Below are positions 1 to 5,979 of a stretch of 12,879 bases of DNA, in pieces. Position 1 is the first letter of the stretch. The number at the start of each line of letters is the position of its first letter. The notes beneath the pieces are model-generated. The model searched no databases. It was given only the letters and a program-made list of their open reading frames with translations, and was not told where the DNA came from. The DNA is from ZC4RG20 sp035760685 (GTDB taxonomy: Bacteria; Pseudomonadota; Gammaproteobacteria; Steroidobacterales; Rariloculaceae): contig DASTSM010000142.1 in NCBI GenBank assembly GCA_035760685.1, forward strand, positions 1 to 12,879. The letters are read 5' to 3'. The position numbers and the translations under genes were made by a program.

Positions 1-198
1 CCAGACTTCGGCGTCGAAGCGGTCGACGAAGCCGTTGTCCTCGCGCACGGCCTTTATCAAGATCTCGCGGAGCACCGGATCGGGGCCGGATCGCGCGTCG
101 GGATAGACGGGCTCGCCGGCGTATGCGACCGCGCAGGCGAGCCCCGCGAGCGCGACGAGGACCGCGCCGACCGGCCTCATGGCCGCGACCGGCCTCAT
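1..198 (-). CDS. N-terminus of exported protein, probably a lytic transglycosylase (partial)
   Basis: The 66 codons visible on the minus strand are the start of a gene that continues beyond the left edge. It opens MRPVAAMRPVGA, followed by a hydrophobic stretch (about residues 10-25) and an AYA-GEP site. That is a typical Sec signal peptide, with likely cleavage after Ala27. The only cysteine in the hydrophobic core (Cys22) does not sit in a good lipobox, so I favour a soluble periplasmic protein over a lipoprotein. The mature start (REILIKAVREDNGFVDRFDAE) resembles, from memory, the segment just before the SLT domain of a group of proteobacterial lytic murein transglycosylases. The catalytic domain itself is outside the window, so this is an inference. 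The ATG at 198 overlaps the proS TGA as ATGA, implying translational coupling. A second in-frame ATG at 180 lies in an exact repeat of the junction and could be the real start. Confidence 0.6.
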   Translation of the reverse strand, partial: MRPVAAMRPVGAVLVALAGLACAVAYAGEPVYPDARSGPDPVLREILIKAVREDNGFVDRFDAEVW

Positions 199-201
199 GG
201 C
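168..201. repeat. 18-bp-period tandem duplication of the proS stop / next-gene start junction
   Basis: The 16-mer CGACCGGCCTCATGGC occurs at 168-183 and again at 186-201, a period of 18 bp. Each copy holds the ATGA overlap (TCAT on the plus strand). The copy at 195-198 provides the proS stop and one start of the exported protein. The copy at 177-180 provides a second ATG six codons further on. Because 18 is a multiple of three, both starts are in frame, which explains the MRPVAAMRPVGA repeat at the N-terminus. Confidence 0.85.
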
Positions 202-1910
202 GCCTTGCGCGACCTCGCGGCGACGAAGTCGACGACGTCGTCGAGGCGAACGAGCTCCGCGTCCTCGGCGCGGCGGTGCTTGTACTCGCAGCTGCCCTGC
301 TCGAGCGCGCGCTCCGCGACGACGAGGCGGTGCGGGATGCCGATGAGGTCGGCGTCGGCGAATTTCACGCCGGCCCGCTGGTTGCGGTCGTCGAGCAGGA
401 CCTCGAAGCCGGCCTCGAGGAGCCGCGCGTACAGGGCGCCGGTCGCCTCCCGCACGCGCTCGGACTTCTCCATGTTCAGGGGGACCAGCATTACGTCGAA
501 CGGGGCGATCGATTCGGGCCAGATGATGCCGCGGTCATCATGGTTTTGCTCGATCGCGGCCGCCACGACGCGAGTCACACCGATGCCGTAGCAGCCCATC
601 TGCATGAAGCGAGGTTGGCCCTCCGCGTCGAGCACGGTCGCCTGCATGGATTCGCTGTACTTCGTGCCGAGCTGGAAGATCTGACCGACCTCGATGCCGC
701 GGGCGATCGAGAGCTGTCCGCCACCGGCCGGGCTCGGATCGCCGGCCACGGCGTTGCGCAGATCCGCGACCGCGGGCAGCGGCACGTCGCGGTTCCAGTT
801 GACGCCGCGATAGTGCCGGTCGGCCTCGTTGGCTCCGCAGACGAAGTCCGCGAGCACGGCCGCCGACTGGTCCACGTAGATCGGCACGTCGAGGCCGATG
901 GGCCCGATGAATCCGGGCACGCAGCCCGTCGCGGCCCTGACGTCGCCCGCCGAGAGCATCGTGAGCGGCGACGCGACCTCGGGGAGGCGCTGGGCCTTCA
1001 ACGCGTTGAGCTCGTGGTCGCCGCGCAGGCACAGGGCGACGGCCGGCACGTCGCGGCCGCGCACGAGCAGCGTCTTGAGGCAGCGCTCGGGGCCGACGCC
1101 GAGAAAGCGGCTCAAGGCCTCGATCGTGCCGACGCCCGGCGTGTCCACGAGCTCGCGCGTCTCCTTCGGCGCGGGCCGGCGCTCGGCCGGCGGCGGCAGG
1201 TCGACGACCTCGACGTTCGCTGCGAAGTCCTCGGCGTCGCAGTACGCGATGACGTCCTCGCCCGTGGCGGCGAGCACCTGGAACTCCTCCGAGCGGCTGC
1301 CGCCGATCTCGCCCGTGTCGGCCTGCACGACGCGGTACTCGAGCTGGAGGCGGTCGAAGATGCGTTGATACGTCGCGCGCATGACGCGGTAGCCTTCGAG
1401 CAGGGACTCCTCGTCGAGATGGAACGAATAGGCGTCTTTCATGAGAAATTCGCGCGCGCGCATGACGCCGAAGCGCGGCCGGATCTCGTCGCGGAACTTG
1501 GTCTGTACTTGGTAGTAGTTCACGGGCAGCTGCCGATAGCTCTTGAGCTCGTTGCGCGCGATGTCCGTGATGACCTCCTCGTTCGTCGGGCCGAAGCAGA
1601 AGTCGCGCTCGTGGCGGTCCTTGAAGCGGAGCAGCGCGGGGCCGTAGACGTCCCAGCGCTTCGACTCGTGCCAGAGCTCCGCCGGCTGCACGGTGGGCAT
1701 GAGCAGCTCGAGCGCGCCCGAGCGGTCCATCTCCTCGCGGACGATGCGCTCGACGTTGTGCAGCACGCGCAGCCCGAGCGGCATCCATGTGTAGAGTCCC
1801 GCCGCGAGCCGGCGGATCAGGCCGGCGCGCAGCATGAGCTGGTGGCTCGGGATCTCGGCGTCGGCCGGGACCTCCTTGAGGGTGTTGACCGCTAGCTTCG
1901 TAAGGTACAT
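195..1910 (-). CDS. proS: Prolyl-tRNA synthetase (bacterial type, with editing insertion)
   Basis: This enzyme charges tRNA-Pro with proline using ATP, in the cytoplasm. The protein has 571 residues, the usual length for the long bacterial ProRS. Class II motifs are visible. TKFRDEIRPRFGVMRAREFLMKDAYSF (about 137-163, written here as consecutive blocks TKFRDEIRPR and FGVMRAREFL) is motif 2. GCYGIGVTRVVAAAIEQ (439-455) is motif 3. GPTNEE (107-112) is the characteristic substrate loop. Residues about 220-380 form the YbaK-like insertion domain that hydrolyses mischarged Ala-tRNA-Pro. Its lysine, in CLKTLL, falls at position 279, the position known to matter in E. coli. The C-terminal anticodon-binding domain follows (about 470-571). 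The gene is read leftward, diverges from pssA and overlaps the next gene by 4 bp (ATGA). The start is the only sensible ATG before the conserved LNTLKE-like opening, with GAGG four bases upstream. Confidence 0.98.
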   Translation of the reverse strand: MYLTKLAVNTLKEVPADAEIPSHQLMLRAGLIRRLAAGLYTWMPLGLRVLHNVERIVREEMDRSGALELLMPTVQPAELWHESKRWDVYGPALLRFKDRHERDFCFGPTNEEVITDIARNELKSYRQLPVNYYQVQTKFRDEIRPRFGVMRAREFLMKDAYSFHLDEESLLEGYRVMRATYQRIFDRLQLEYRVVQADTGEIGGSRSEEFQVLAATGEDVIAYCDAEDFAANVEVVDLPPPAERRPAPKETRELVDTPGVGTIEALSRFLGVGPERCLKTLLVRGRDVPAVALCLRGDHELNALKAQRLPEVASPLTMLSAGDVRAATGCVPGFIGPIGLDVPIYVDQSAAVLADFVCGANEADRHYRGVNWNRDVPLPAVADLRNAVAGDPSPAGGGQLSIARGIEVGQIFQLGTKYSESMQATVLDAEGQPRFMQMGCYGIGVTRVVAAAIEQNHDDRGIIWPESIAPFDVMLVPLNMEKSERVREATGALYARLLEAGFEVLLDDRNQRAGVKFADADLIGIPHRLVVAERALEQGSCEYKHRRAEDAELVRLDDVVDFVAARSRKAP

Positions 1911-1951
1911 TGGGCCTCGAGCCGTGCTCGCCTGAAACGAAACGAGGTCGA

Positions 1952-1957
1952 ATTGTA
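1952..1957 (-). promoter_or_regulatory. Candidate -10 box for proS
   Basis: The minus strand reads TACAAT at 1957-1952, five of six matches to the sigma-70 -10 consensus, in an otherwise GC-rich region. Transcription would begin near 1945 and leave a leader of about 35 bases before the proS ATG at 1910. No good -35 hexamer is seen 16-19 bases upstream, so the call rests on the -10 match and its position. I see no comparable promoter for pssA on the plus strand in the same divergent region (1911-2056). Confidence 0.35.
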
Positions 1958-2056
1958 GCGGCCGCGTCGTTCGCAGAGCCAGGAGTTGGGACGGCGAGCG
2001 GCGTTGCGCGCGTGCGCGGCTTGGCTCAGCATGCGTCCGGCGCTCGAAAGGTGCAG

Positions 2057-2839
2057 GTGCATCCGGTGGACGACGACGTCAATTCAGCTCCAAGCCGAGG
2101 GATTTATCTCCTGCCGAACCTGCTGACGACGGCGGGACTCTTCGCCGGGTTCTACTCGATCATCGCGGCCATCGACGGCCACTTCCACGCGGCCGCGTGG
2201 TCGATCTTCATCGCGATGTTCGTCGACGGTCTCGACGGCCGCGTCGCCCGAATGACGAGCACCTCGAGCGACTTCGGGAAGGAGTTCGACAGTCTCGCGG
2301 ACATGGTCTCCTTCGGCCTCGCACCCGCGATCGTCACGTATCAGTGGGGCGTCGCGCGGCTGTCGGAATACGGCGCCGTCTGGGGCCGGATCGGCTGGCT
2401 CGCGGCGTTCCTCTACGCGGCCGCCGCCGCGTTTCGGCTCGCGCGCTTCAACACGAACGTCGCGATCGTGGACAAGCGTTTCTTCCAAGGGTTGCCGAGC
2501 CCAGCCGCCGCCGCGACGGTCGCGGGCATGGTTTGGCTCAGCACAAACTACAGCATCGAAGGGCTCGTCGGCCTCGTCGCGGGCATCGCCGTCACGGCGG
2601 CCGCGGGACTTCTCATGATGTCGCGGTTCATGTACCTGAGCTTCAAGGAGTTCGGGCCCGGGCATCGGGTGCGCTTCGCGCATCTGCTGCTGATTCCGCT
2701 CGTCATCATCGTCATCGCGATCGAGCCGCCGTTGACCGTGTTCGTGCTGTTCGCCGTGTACGCGTCTTCGGGCCCCGTGACTTGGCTGTGGCGGAGGCGG
2801 GCGAAGGCGCGCATCGAGGAGTTGGAGAAGCAGGAGTGA
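2057..2839 (+). CDS. pssA: CDP-diacylglycerol--serine O-phosphatidyltransferase (phosphatidylserine synthase)
   Basis: This inner-membrane enzyme transfers phosphatidyl from CDP-diacylglycerol to L-serine, the first committed step to phosphatidylethanolamine. The CDP-alcohol phosphotransferase signature D-x2-DG-x2-AR-x8-G-x3-D-x3-D is complete: Asp57, Asp60-Gly61, Ala64-Arg65, Gly74, Asp78 and Asp82. Several hydrophobic segments follow (about 22-38, 113-128, 150-162, 170-188, 207-222, 224-240). The protein ends in a short basic/acidic tail. It belongs to the membrane-embedded (subclass II) PssA type, not the phospholipase-D-like E. coli enzyme. There is no ATG near the conserved RGIYLLPN opening. 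I chose GTG at 2057, preceded by AAAGG five bases upstream, giving 260 aa. GTG at 2051 or 2066 are alternatives. The reading frame stays open back to a TTG at 1910, but that segment looks non-coding. It is followed by the 23-bp repeat and the glycosylase gene. Confidence 0.93.
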   Translation: MHPVDDDVNSAPSRGIYLLPNLLTTAGLFAGFYSIIAAIDGHFHAAAWSIFIAMFVDGLDGRVARMTSTSSDFGKEFDSLADMVSFGLAPAIVTYQWGVARLSEYGAVWGRIGWLAAFLYAAAAAFRLARFNTNVAIVDKRFFQGLPSPAAAATVAGMVWLSTNYSIEGLVGLVAGIAVTAAAGLLMMSRFMYLSFKEFGPGHRVRFAHLLLIPLVIIVIAIEPPLTVFVLFAVYASSGPVTWLWRRRAKARIEELEKQE

Positions 2840-2904
2840 GCGCCATGAACGGGCGGAAGTGAGCGCCATGGACGGGCGGAAGTGAGCGCCGTGGACGGGC
2901 GCCG
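2836..2904 (+). repeat. Three tandem 23-bp units carrying RBS and start codon between pssA and the glycosylase gene
   Basis: Three units begin GTGAGCGCC at 2836, 2859 and 2882, and continue with ATGAACGGGCGG, ATGGACGGGCGG and GTGGACGGGCGC. The first contains the pssA stop (TGA 2837-2839). Each candidate start (ATG 2845, ATG 2868, GTG 2891) has a purine-rich Shine-Dalgarno-like run (GGAG or GGAAG) ending eight bases before it. Because 23 is not a multiple of three, the first two starts meet a TGA inside the next unit. They encode only MNGRK and MDGRK. Only the third start opens into the glycosylase. Confidence 0.92.
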
Positions 2905-3670
2905 CCGAGCGGCCTATCTCGCGGCGCTCGGGATCGAGGATTGGGTCCTGCGCCGCGGCGCCGGCACGGCTTCGGCCGCGCCGGCCGCAGAGATCGACGC
3001 CAATGCGCCGGCTTCGACCGTGTCGGCGCCGAGCCCGCGGCCCCCTCCGGATGCGCGAGAGGCGGTTTCGACGCCGCCGGCCCCGGCGAACGAAGCCGAA
3101 CGGACGGCCGCGTGGGAGGCGCTGCAGCACGAGGTCGCGTCGTGCACGAAATGCGCTCTTCATGCGACCCGCACTCGGACCGTTTTCGGCGTCGGCGATC
3201 CCGCGGCGTCGTTGCTCGTCGTCGGAGAGGCCCCGGGTGCCGAAGAGGACCGGCGGGGCGAGCCGTTCGTCGGCCGCGCCGGTCAGCTCCTCGACACGAT
3301 GCTGCGCGCGATCGACCTCCGCCGCGGCCAGCGCGTATTCGTCGCCAACATGCTCAAGTGCCGGCCTCCCCGAAACCGCGATCCGTCGCCCGAGGAGGTC
3401 GCATGCTGCCTGCCGTATCTCATGCGCCAGATCGCGCTGATTCGGCCGCGGCTGATCCTGGCGGTCGGGCGCATCGCGGCGCAGAACCTGCTTGCAACCG
3501 ACGCGTCGCTCGGCCGCTTGCGCGGCCGCGTTCACCGCTTCGGCGCGCTCAGCACACCCTTGCTCGTGACGTATCATCCGGCGTACCTTCTGCGCACGCC
3601 CGCGGAGAAGCGCAAAGCGTGGGAGGACCTCAAGCTCGCGCGCCGCGTTTTCGATGAGCTCGCTTCATGA
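2891..3670 (+). CDS. Uracil-DNA glycosylase, family 4 (iron-sulfur type)
   Basis: It excises uracil from DNA as the first step of base-excision repair. Visible features are the family-4 motif GEAPGAEED (112-120) with GEPFVGRAG (123-131), and the late motif TYHPAYLLR (227-235) with its conserved His229. Four cysteine positions suit the 4Fe-4S cluster: Cys85 and Cys88 (CTKC), Cys157 (KCRPP), and Cys172 or Cys173. Residues about 24-68 are an Ala/Pro-rich linker after a short N-terminal helix (RRRAAYLAALGIEDWVLR), which is common in proteobacterial members. The length is 259 aa. I prefer GTG 2891 because it has GGAAG with eight-base spacing and because the encoded DGR matches the start units repeated just upstream. 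GTG 2882 would overlap that Shine-Dalgarno and add only three residues. It lies downstream of pssA and upstream of rimI. Some older annotations call this family a phage SPO1 DNA polymerase-related protein. Confidence 0.93.
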   Translation: MDGRRRAAYLAALGIEDWVLRRGAGTASAAPAAEIDANAPASTVSAPSPRPPPDAREAVSTPPAPANEAERTAAWEALQHEVASCTKCALHATRTRTVFGVGDPAASLLVVGEAPGAEEDRRGEPFVGRAGQLLDTMLRAIDLRRGQRVFVANMLKCRPPRNRDPSPEEVACCLPYLMRQIALIRPRLILAVGRIAAQNLLATDASLGRLRGRVHRFGALSTPLLVTYHPAYLLRTPAEKRKAWEDLKLARRVFDELAS

Positions 3671-3855
3671 GCCGAGGCAGAACGTTCGGCGGCCGCGCCT
3701 CGGCACGCAAGGGTTGGGTTCCGAGATGCTTCGCATTGCCTGCGCGAAAGCCGAGGCGTGGCAAGAGCTTTGCATGACGTGCACGCCGAGGCAGCTCCCG
3801 GCAGGCCGATGAAGTCGGCAGGGACGACGCGGTAGTTACATCGAGAAGACGGCCG
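3671..3855. other. Gene-free gap with four copies of GCCGAGGC, one inverted
   Basis: No convincing gene lies in these 185 bases between the glycosylase and rimI. The octamer GCCGAGGC is present directly at 3671-3678, 3750-3757 and 3785-3792, and inverted (GCCTCGGC) at 3697-3704. The first and last direct copies extend to a shared 10-mer, GCCGAGGCAG. The inverted copy can pair with the first copy (8-bp stem, 18-base loop starting right after the glycosylase stop). It can also pair with the second copy (9-bp stem with CGCCTCGGC at 3696-3704), or with the third. These pairings exclude one another. A small GCCGA/TCGGC hairpin also lies near 3804-3818. No T-run follows any of the stems, so I do not call an intrinsic terminator. 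Confidence 0.5.
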
Positions 3856-4329
3856 ATGAGCGCAGCAGCTCGACCCCAGTTCGAGATTCGCCCGATGCAG
3901 CCGACCGACCTGCGAGCCATCGCCGGCGTCGAGCGCGCGGCCTACGAGTTCCCCTGGAGCCTCGGCATCTTCCGCGACTGCCTGCTCGCCGGGTACTACT
4001 GCCTCGTGCTGGATCTCGACAGGCGGGTGTCGGGGTACACGATCATGTCGATCGCGGGCACCGAAGCCCACGTCTTGAACCTTTGCGTGCACCCCGACGT
4101 CCAACACCTCGGCCACGGCCGGCGCCTGCTCAACGCGCTGCTCGCGAAGGCCCGGGATTCGAACGTCGAGAAGGTGTTCCTCGAGGTGCGGCCGTCCAAC
4201 ACGGTCGCGTTGTCTCTGTATCATTCCGTCGGCTTCGAGGAAGTCGGCATTCGGCCGGGCTACTACCAAGCCAGGCAAGGCCGTGAAGACGCCGTGATAT
4301 TGGCGGCGACGCTGCGGCCCCCGCGCTGA
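3856..4329 (+). CDS. rimI: Ribosomal protein S18-alanine N-acetyltransferase
   Basis: RimI acetylates the N-terminal alanine of ribosomal protein S18 using acetyl-CoA. It is a single GNAT domain of 157 aa, the normal size. The acetyl-CoA pyrophosphate loop is QHLGHGRRLL (83-92), preceded by the strand LNLCVHPD. The characteristic RimI stretch FLEVRPSN contains Glu110, and LYHSVGF contains Tyr122. They are 12 residues apart, the same spacing as the E. coli catalytic Glu103/Tyr115 pair. The C-terminal GIRPGYY and GREDAVILA motifs are also typical. ATG 3856 is preceded by GAGAAG seven bases upstream. The gene sits 185 bp after the glycosylase and 57 bp before prfC, all in the same direction, so an operon is plausible. 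The usual partner tsaB is not adjacent. Confidence 0.94.
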   Translation: MSAAARPQFEIRPMQPTDLRAIAGVERAAYEFPWSLGIFRDCLLAGYYCLVLDLDRRVSGYTIMSIAGTEAHVLNLCVHPDVQHLGHGRRLLNALLAKARDSNVEKVFLEVRPSNTVALSLYHSVGFEEVGIRPGYYQARQGREDAVILAATLRPPR

Positions 4330-4337
4330 ACCTCATG

Positions 4338-4347
4338 CGAAATTTCG
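4338..4347. repeat. 10-bp perfect palindrome upstream of prfC
   Basis: CGAAATTTCG is a perfect palindrome with an AT-rich core, nine bases after the rimI stop and directly abutting the next hairpin. It could be an operator half-site pair or simply chance. Nothing in the window names a regulator for it. Confidence 0.5.
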
Positions 4348-4372
4348 AACGCGTGCGCCGCGCGCACGCGTT
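4348..4372 (+). promoter_or_regulatory. Very stable hairpin immediately 5' of the prfC ribosome-binding site
   Basis: AACGCGTGCGC (4348-4358) pairs perfectly with GCGCACGCGTT (4362-4372) across a three-base CGC loop. The last paired base is adjacent to the prfC Shine-Dalgarno GGAGAG (4373-4378). No T-run follows, so it is not a standard intrinsic terminator. Its position suggests an influence on prfC translation or mRNA processing, which is inference. Confidence 0.6.
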
Positions 4373-4386
4373 GGAGAGCCTTATTC

Positions 4387-5979
4387 ATGCACCATGGCTT
4401 TAGAGAAGAGATCGAGCGCAGGCGAACCTTCGCGATCATCTCGCACCCCGATGCGGGCAAGACGACGCTGACCGAGAAGCTGCTCCTCTTCGGCGGCGCG
4501 ATCCAGATGGCCGGAACCGTGAAGGGCCGCAAGGCCCGCCGGCATGCGACGTCAGACTGGATGCAGCTCGAGCAGGAGCGCGGCATCTCAGTGACCTCCT
4601 CGGTCATGCAGTTTCCGTACGGCGGCAAGATCGTGAATCTCCTCGACACGCCGGGACACGAGGACTTCTCCGAGGACACGTACCGGACGCTGACGGCGGT
4701 CGACAGCGCGCTCATGGTCATCGACGCCGCCAAGGGCGTCGAGGCGCGCACGATCAAGCTCATGGAGGTCTGCCGGCTCCGCACGACGCCGATCATGAGC
4801 TTCATCAACAAATTCGACCGCGACGGGCGCGAGCCGCTCGAGCTTCTCGACGAGATCGAGAGCGTGCTCAAGATCGAATGCGCGCCCGTGACCTGGCCGA
4901 TCGGGATGGGGCGCGAATTTCGCGGCGTCTATCACCTGCTCGAGGATCGGCTTTATCTCTACCAGGGCCGCGACGGCTCGCGTCTGCCCGAGACCGAGCG
5001 CATCGACGGGCTCGCGTCGCGCGAGGTCGAGCGCCGTCTCGGCGAGGACGGCGCGGCGCTCCGGGATGCCGTCGAGCTCATTCGCGGCGCGAGCGCCGAG
5101 TTCGATCCGGAGCGCTATCTCGAGGGCCGGCAGACTCCCGTCTTCTGCGGCGCCGCGATTCACAACGTCGGGGTCAAGGAGCTGCTCGACGCCTTCGTGG
5201 CCCACGCGCCCGGGCCGAGGCCGCGCGCGGCGACGACGCGAGCCGTCGCCGCCGACGAGCCCGCGCTTTCCGGCTTCGTTTTCAAGATCCAAGCGAACAT
5301 GGATCCCGCGCACCGCGACCGCATCGCCTTCATGCGCGTCTGCTCAGGACGCTACGAGCCCGGCATGCGGCTGTTCCACACGCGTCTGAAGCGCGAGGTC
5401 CGCGTCGCCGACGCGATCACGTTCATGGCGGCGGATCGGCAGCACGCCGAGGAGGCCTACGCGGGCGACATCATCGGCCTGCACAATCACGGCACGATCA
5501 ACATCGGCGACGCCTTCACGGAAGGCGAGGCCTTGACGTTCACGGGCATCCCGGATTTCGCGCCCGAGCTTTTCCGCCGCGCGGTCCTCAAGGATCCGCT
5601 CAAGATGAAGGCGCTTCACAAAGGCCTCGCGCAGCTCTGCGAGGAAGGCGCGACGCAGCTCTTCAAGCCGCTCCACAACAACGAGCTGATTCTCGGGGCG
5701 GTCGGCCCGCTGCAGTTCGACGTCGCGTCGTTTCGGCTGCGCGACGAGTATCGCGTCGAGTGCGTCTTCGAGGGCGTCAACGTCGCGACGGCGCGCTGGC
5801 TTCGGTGCGACGACAAATCCATGCTCGAGGAGCTCAAGCGCCGCCTCGGCACGCATCTCGCCGAGGACCACACGGGTCAGCTCGTCTACCTCGCGCCCTC
5901 GACGGTCAGCCTGACTCTGACTCGCGAGCGCTGGCCCGACGTCGAGTTTCTCGAGACGCGCGAGCACGCGGCGGCTTAA
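4387..5979 (+). CDS. prfC: Peptide chain release factor 3 (RF3)
   Basis: RF3 is a translational GTPase that removes RF1 and RF2 from the ribosome after peptide release. The protein has 530 residues, one more than the E. coli factor as I remember it. The GTPase motifs are G1 SHPDAGKTT (19-27), G2 RGISVTSS (65-72), G3 DTPGHEDFSEDTYR (87-100) and G4 NKFDRD (141-146). Later RF3-specific stretches include FVFKIQANMDPAHRDR, GLHNHGTINIGD, FTGIPDFAPELFRR and GPLQFDVASFRLRDEY. The protein ends in the usual TREH-type tail. ATG 4387 is in frame with the conserved opening. GGAGAG lies eight bases upstream, and a nearby ATG at 4394 is out of frame. The last 74 bases are shared with the 3' end of the convergent transglutaminase gene, so no room is left for an intergenic terminator. 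Confidence 0.98.
   Translation: MHHGFREEIERRRTFAIISHPDAGKTTLTEKLLLFGGAIQMAGTVKGRKARRHATSDWMQLEQERGISVTSSVMQFPYGGKIVNLLDTPGHEDFSEDTYRTLTAVDSALMVIDAAKGVEARTIKLMEVCRLRTTPIMSFINKFDRDGREPLELLDEIESVLKIECAPVTWPIGMGREFRGVYHLLEDRLYLYQGRDGSRLPETERIDGLASREVERRLGEDGAALRDAVELIRGASAEFDPERYLEGRQTPVFCGAAIHNVGVKELLDAFVAHAPGPRPRAATTRAVAADEPALSGFVFKIQANMDPAHRDRIAFMRVCSGRYEPGMRLFHTRLKREVRVADAITFMAADRQHAEEAYAGDIIGLHNHGTINIGDAFTEGEALTFTGIPDFAPELFRRAVLKDPLKMKALHKGLAQLCEEGATQLFKPLHNNELILGAVGPLQFDVASFRLRDEYRVECVFEGVNVATARWLRCDDKSMLEELKRRLGTHLAEDHTGQLVYLAPSTVSLTLTRERWPDVEFLETREHAAA

Noticed and set aside
1..198. Lipoprotein signal in the left-edge protein
   Set aside because: The residues before Cys22 (Gly-Leu-Ala) do not fit a lipobox well, while AYA-G is a good signal peptidase I site.
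123..1895. 590-codon open frame on the plus strand opposite proS
   Set aside because: It is a full antisense shadow of a certain prolyl-tRNA synthetase gene. The composition is typical of reverse-complement reading of high-GC codons, with no recognisable domain.
1910..2056. Extended pssA start at TTG 1910
   Set aside because: The added 49 residues show no family similarity, TTG 1910 shares a base with the proS start codon, and there is no Shine-Dalgarno. A GTG near 2057 matches the normal PssA N-terminus.
2084..3577. 497-codon minus-strand frame opposite pssA and the glycosylase
   Set aside because: It crosses two well-supported plus-strand genes and their junction, has no motif, and is explained by GC-driven absence of stops.
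3667..3777. 36-codon ORF with an ATGA overlap with the glycosylase stop (MSRGRTFGGRASARKG...)
   Set aside because: The overlap is suggestive and the peptide is basic, but there is no hydrophobic or conserved segment and its DNA is explained by the repeated octamers. Evidence is too thin for a gene call.
3574..4278. 234-codon minus-strand frame across the 3' end of the glycosylase gene, the gap and rimI
   Set aside because: Most of it is antisense to rimI, and no domain is recognisable. The part in the gap is kept as a repeat/leader candidate instead.
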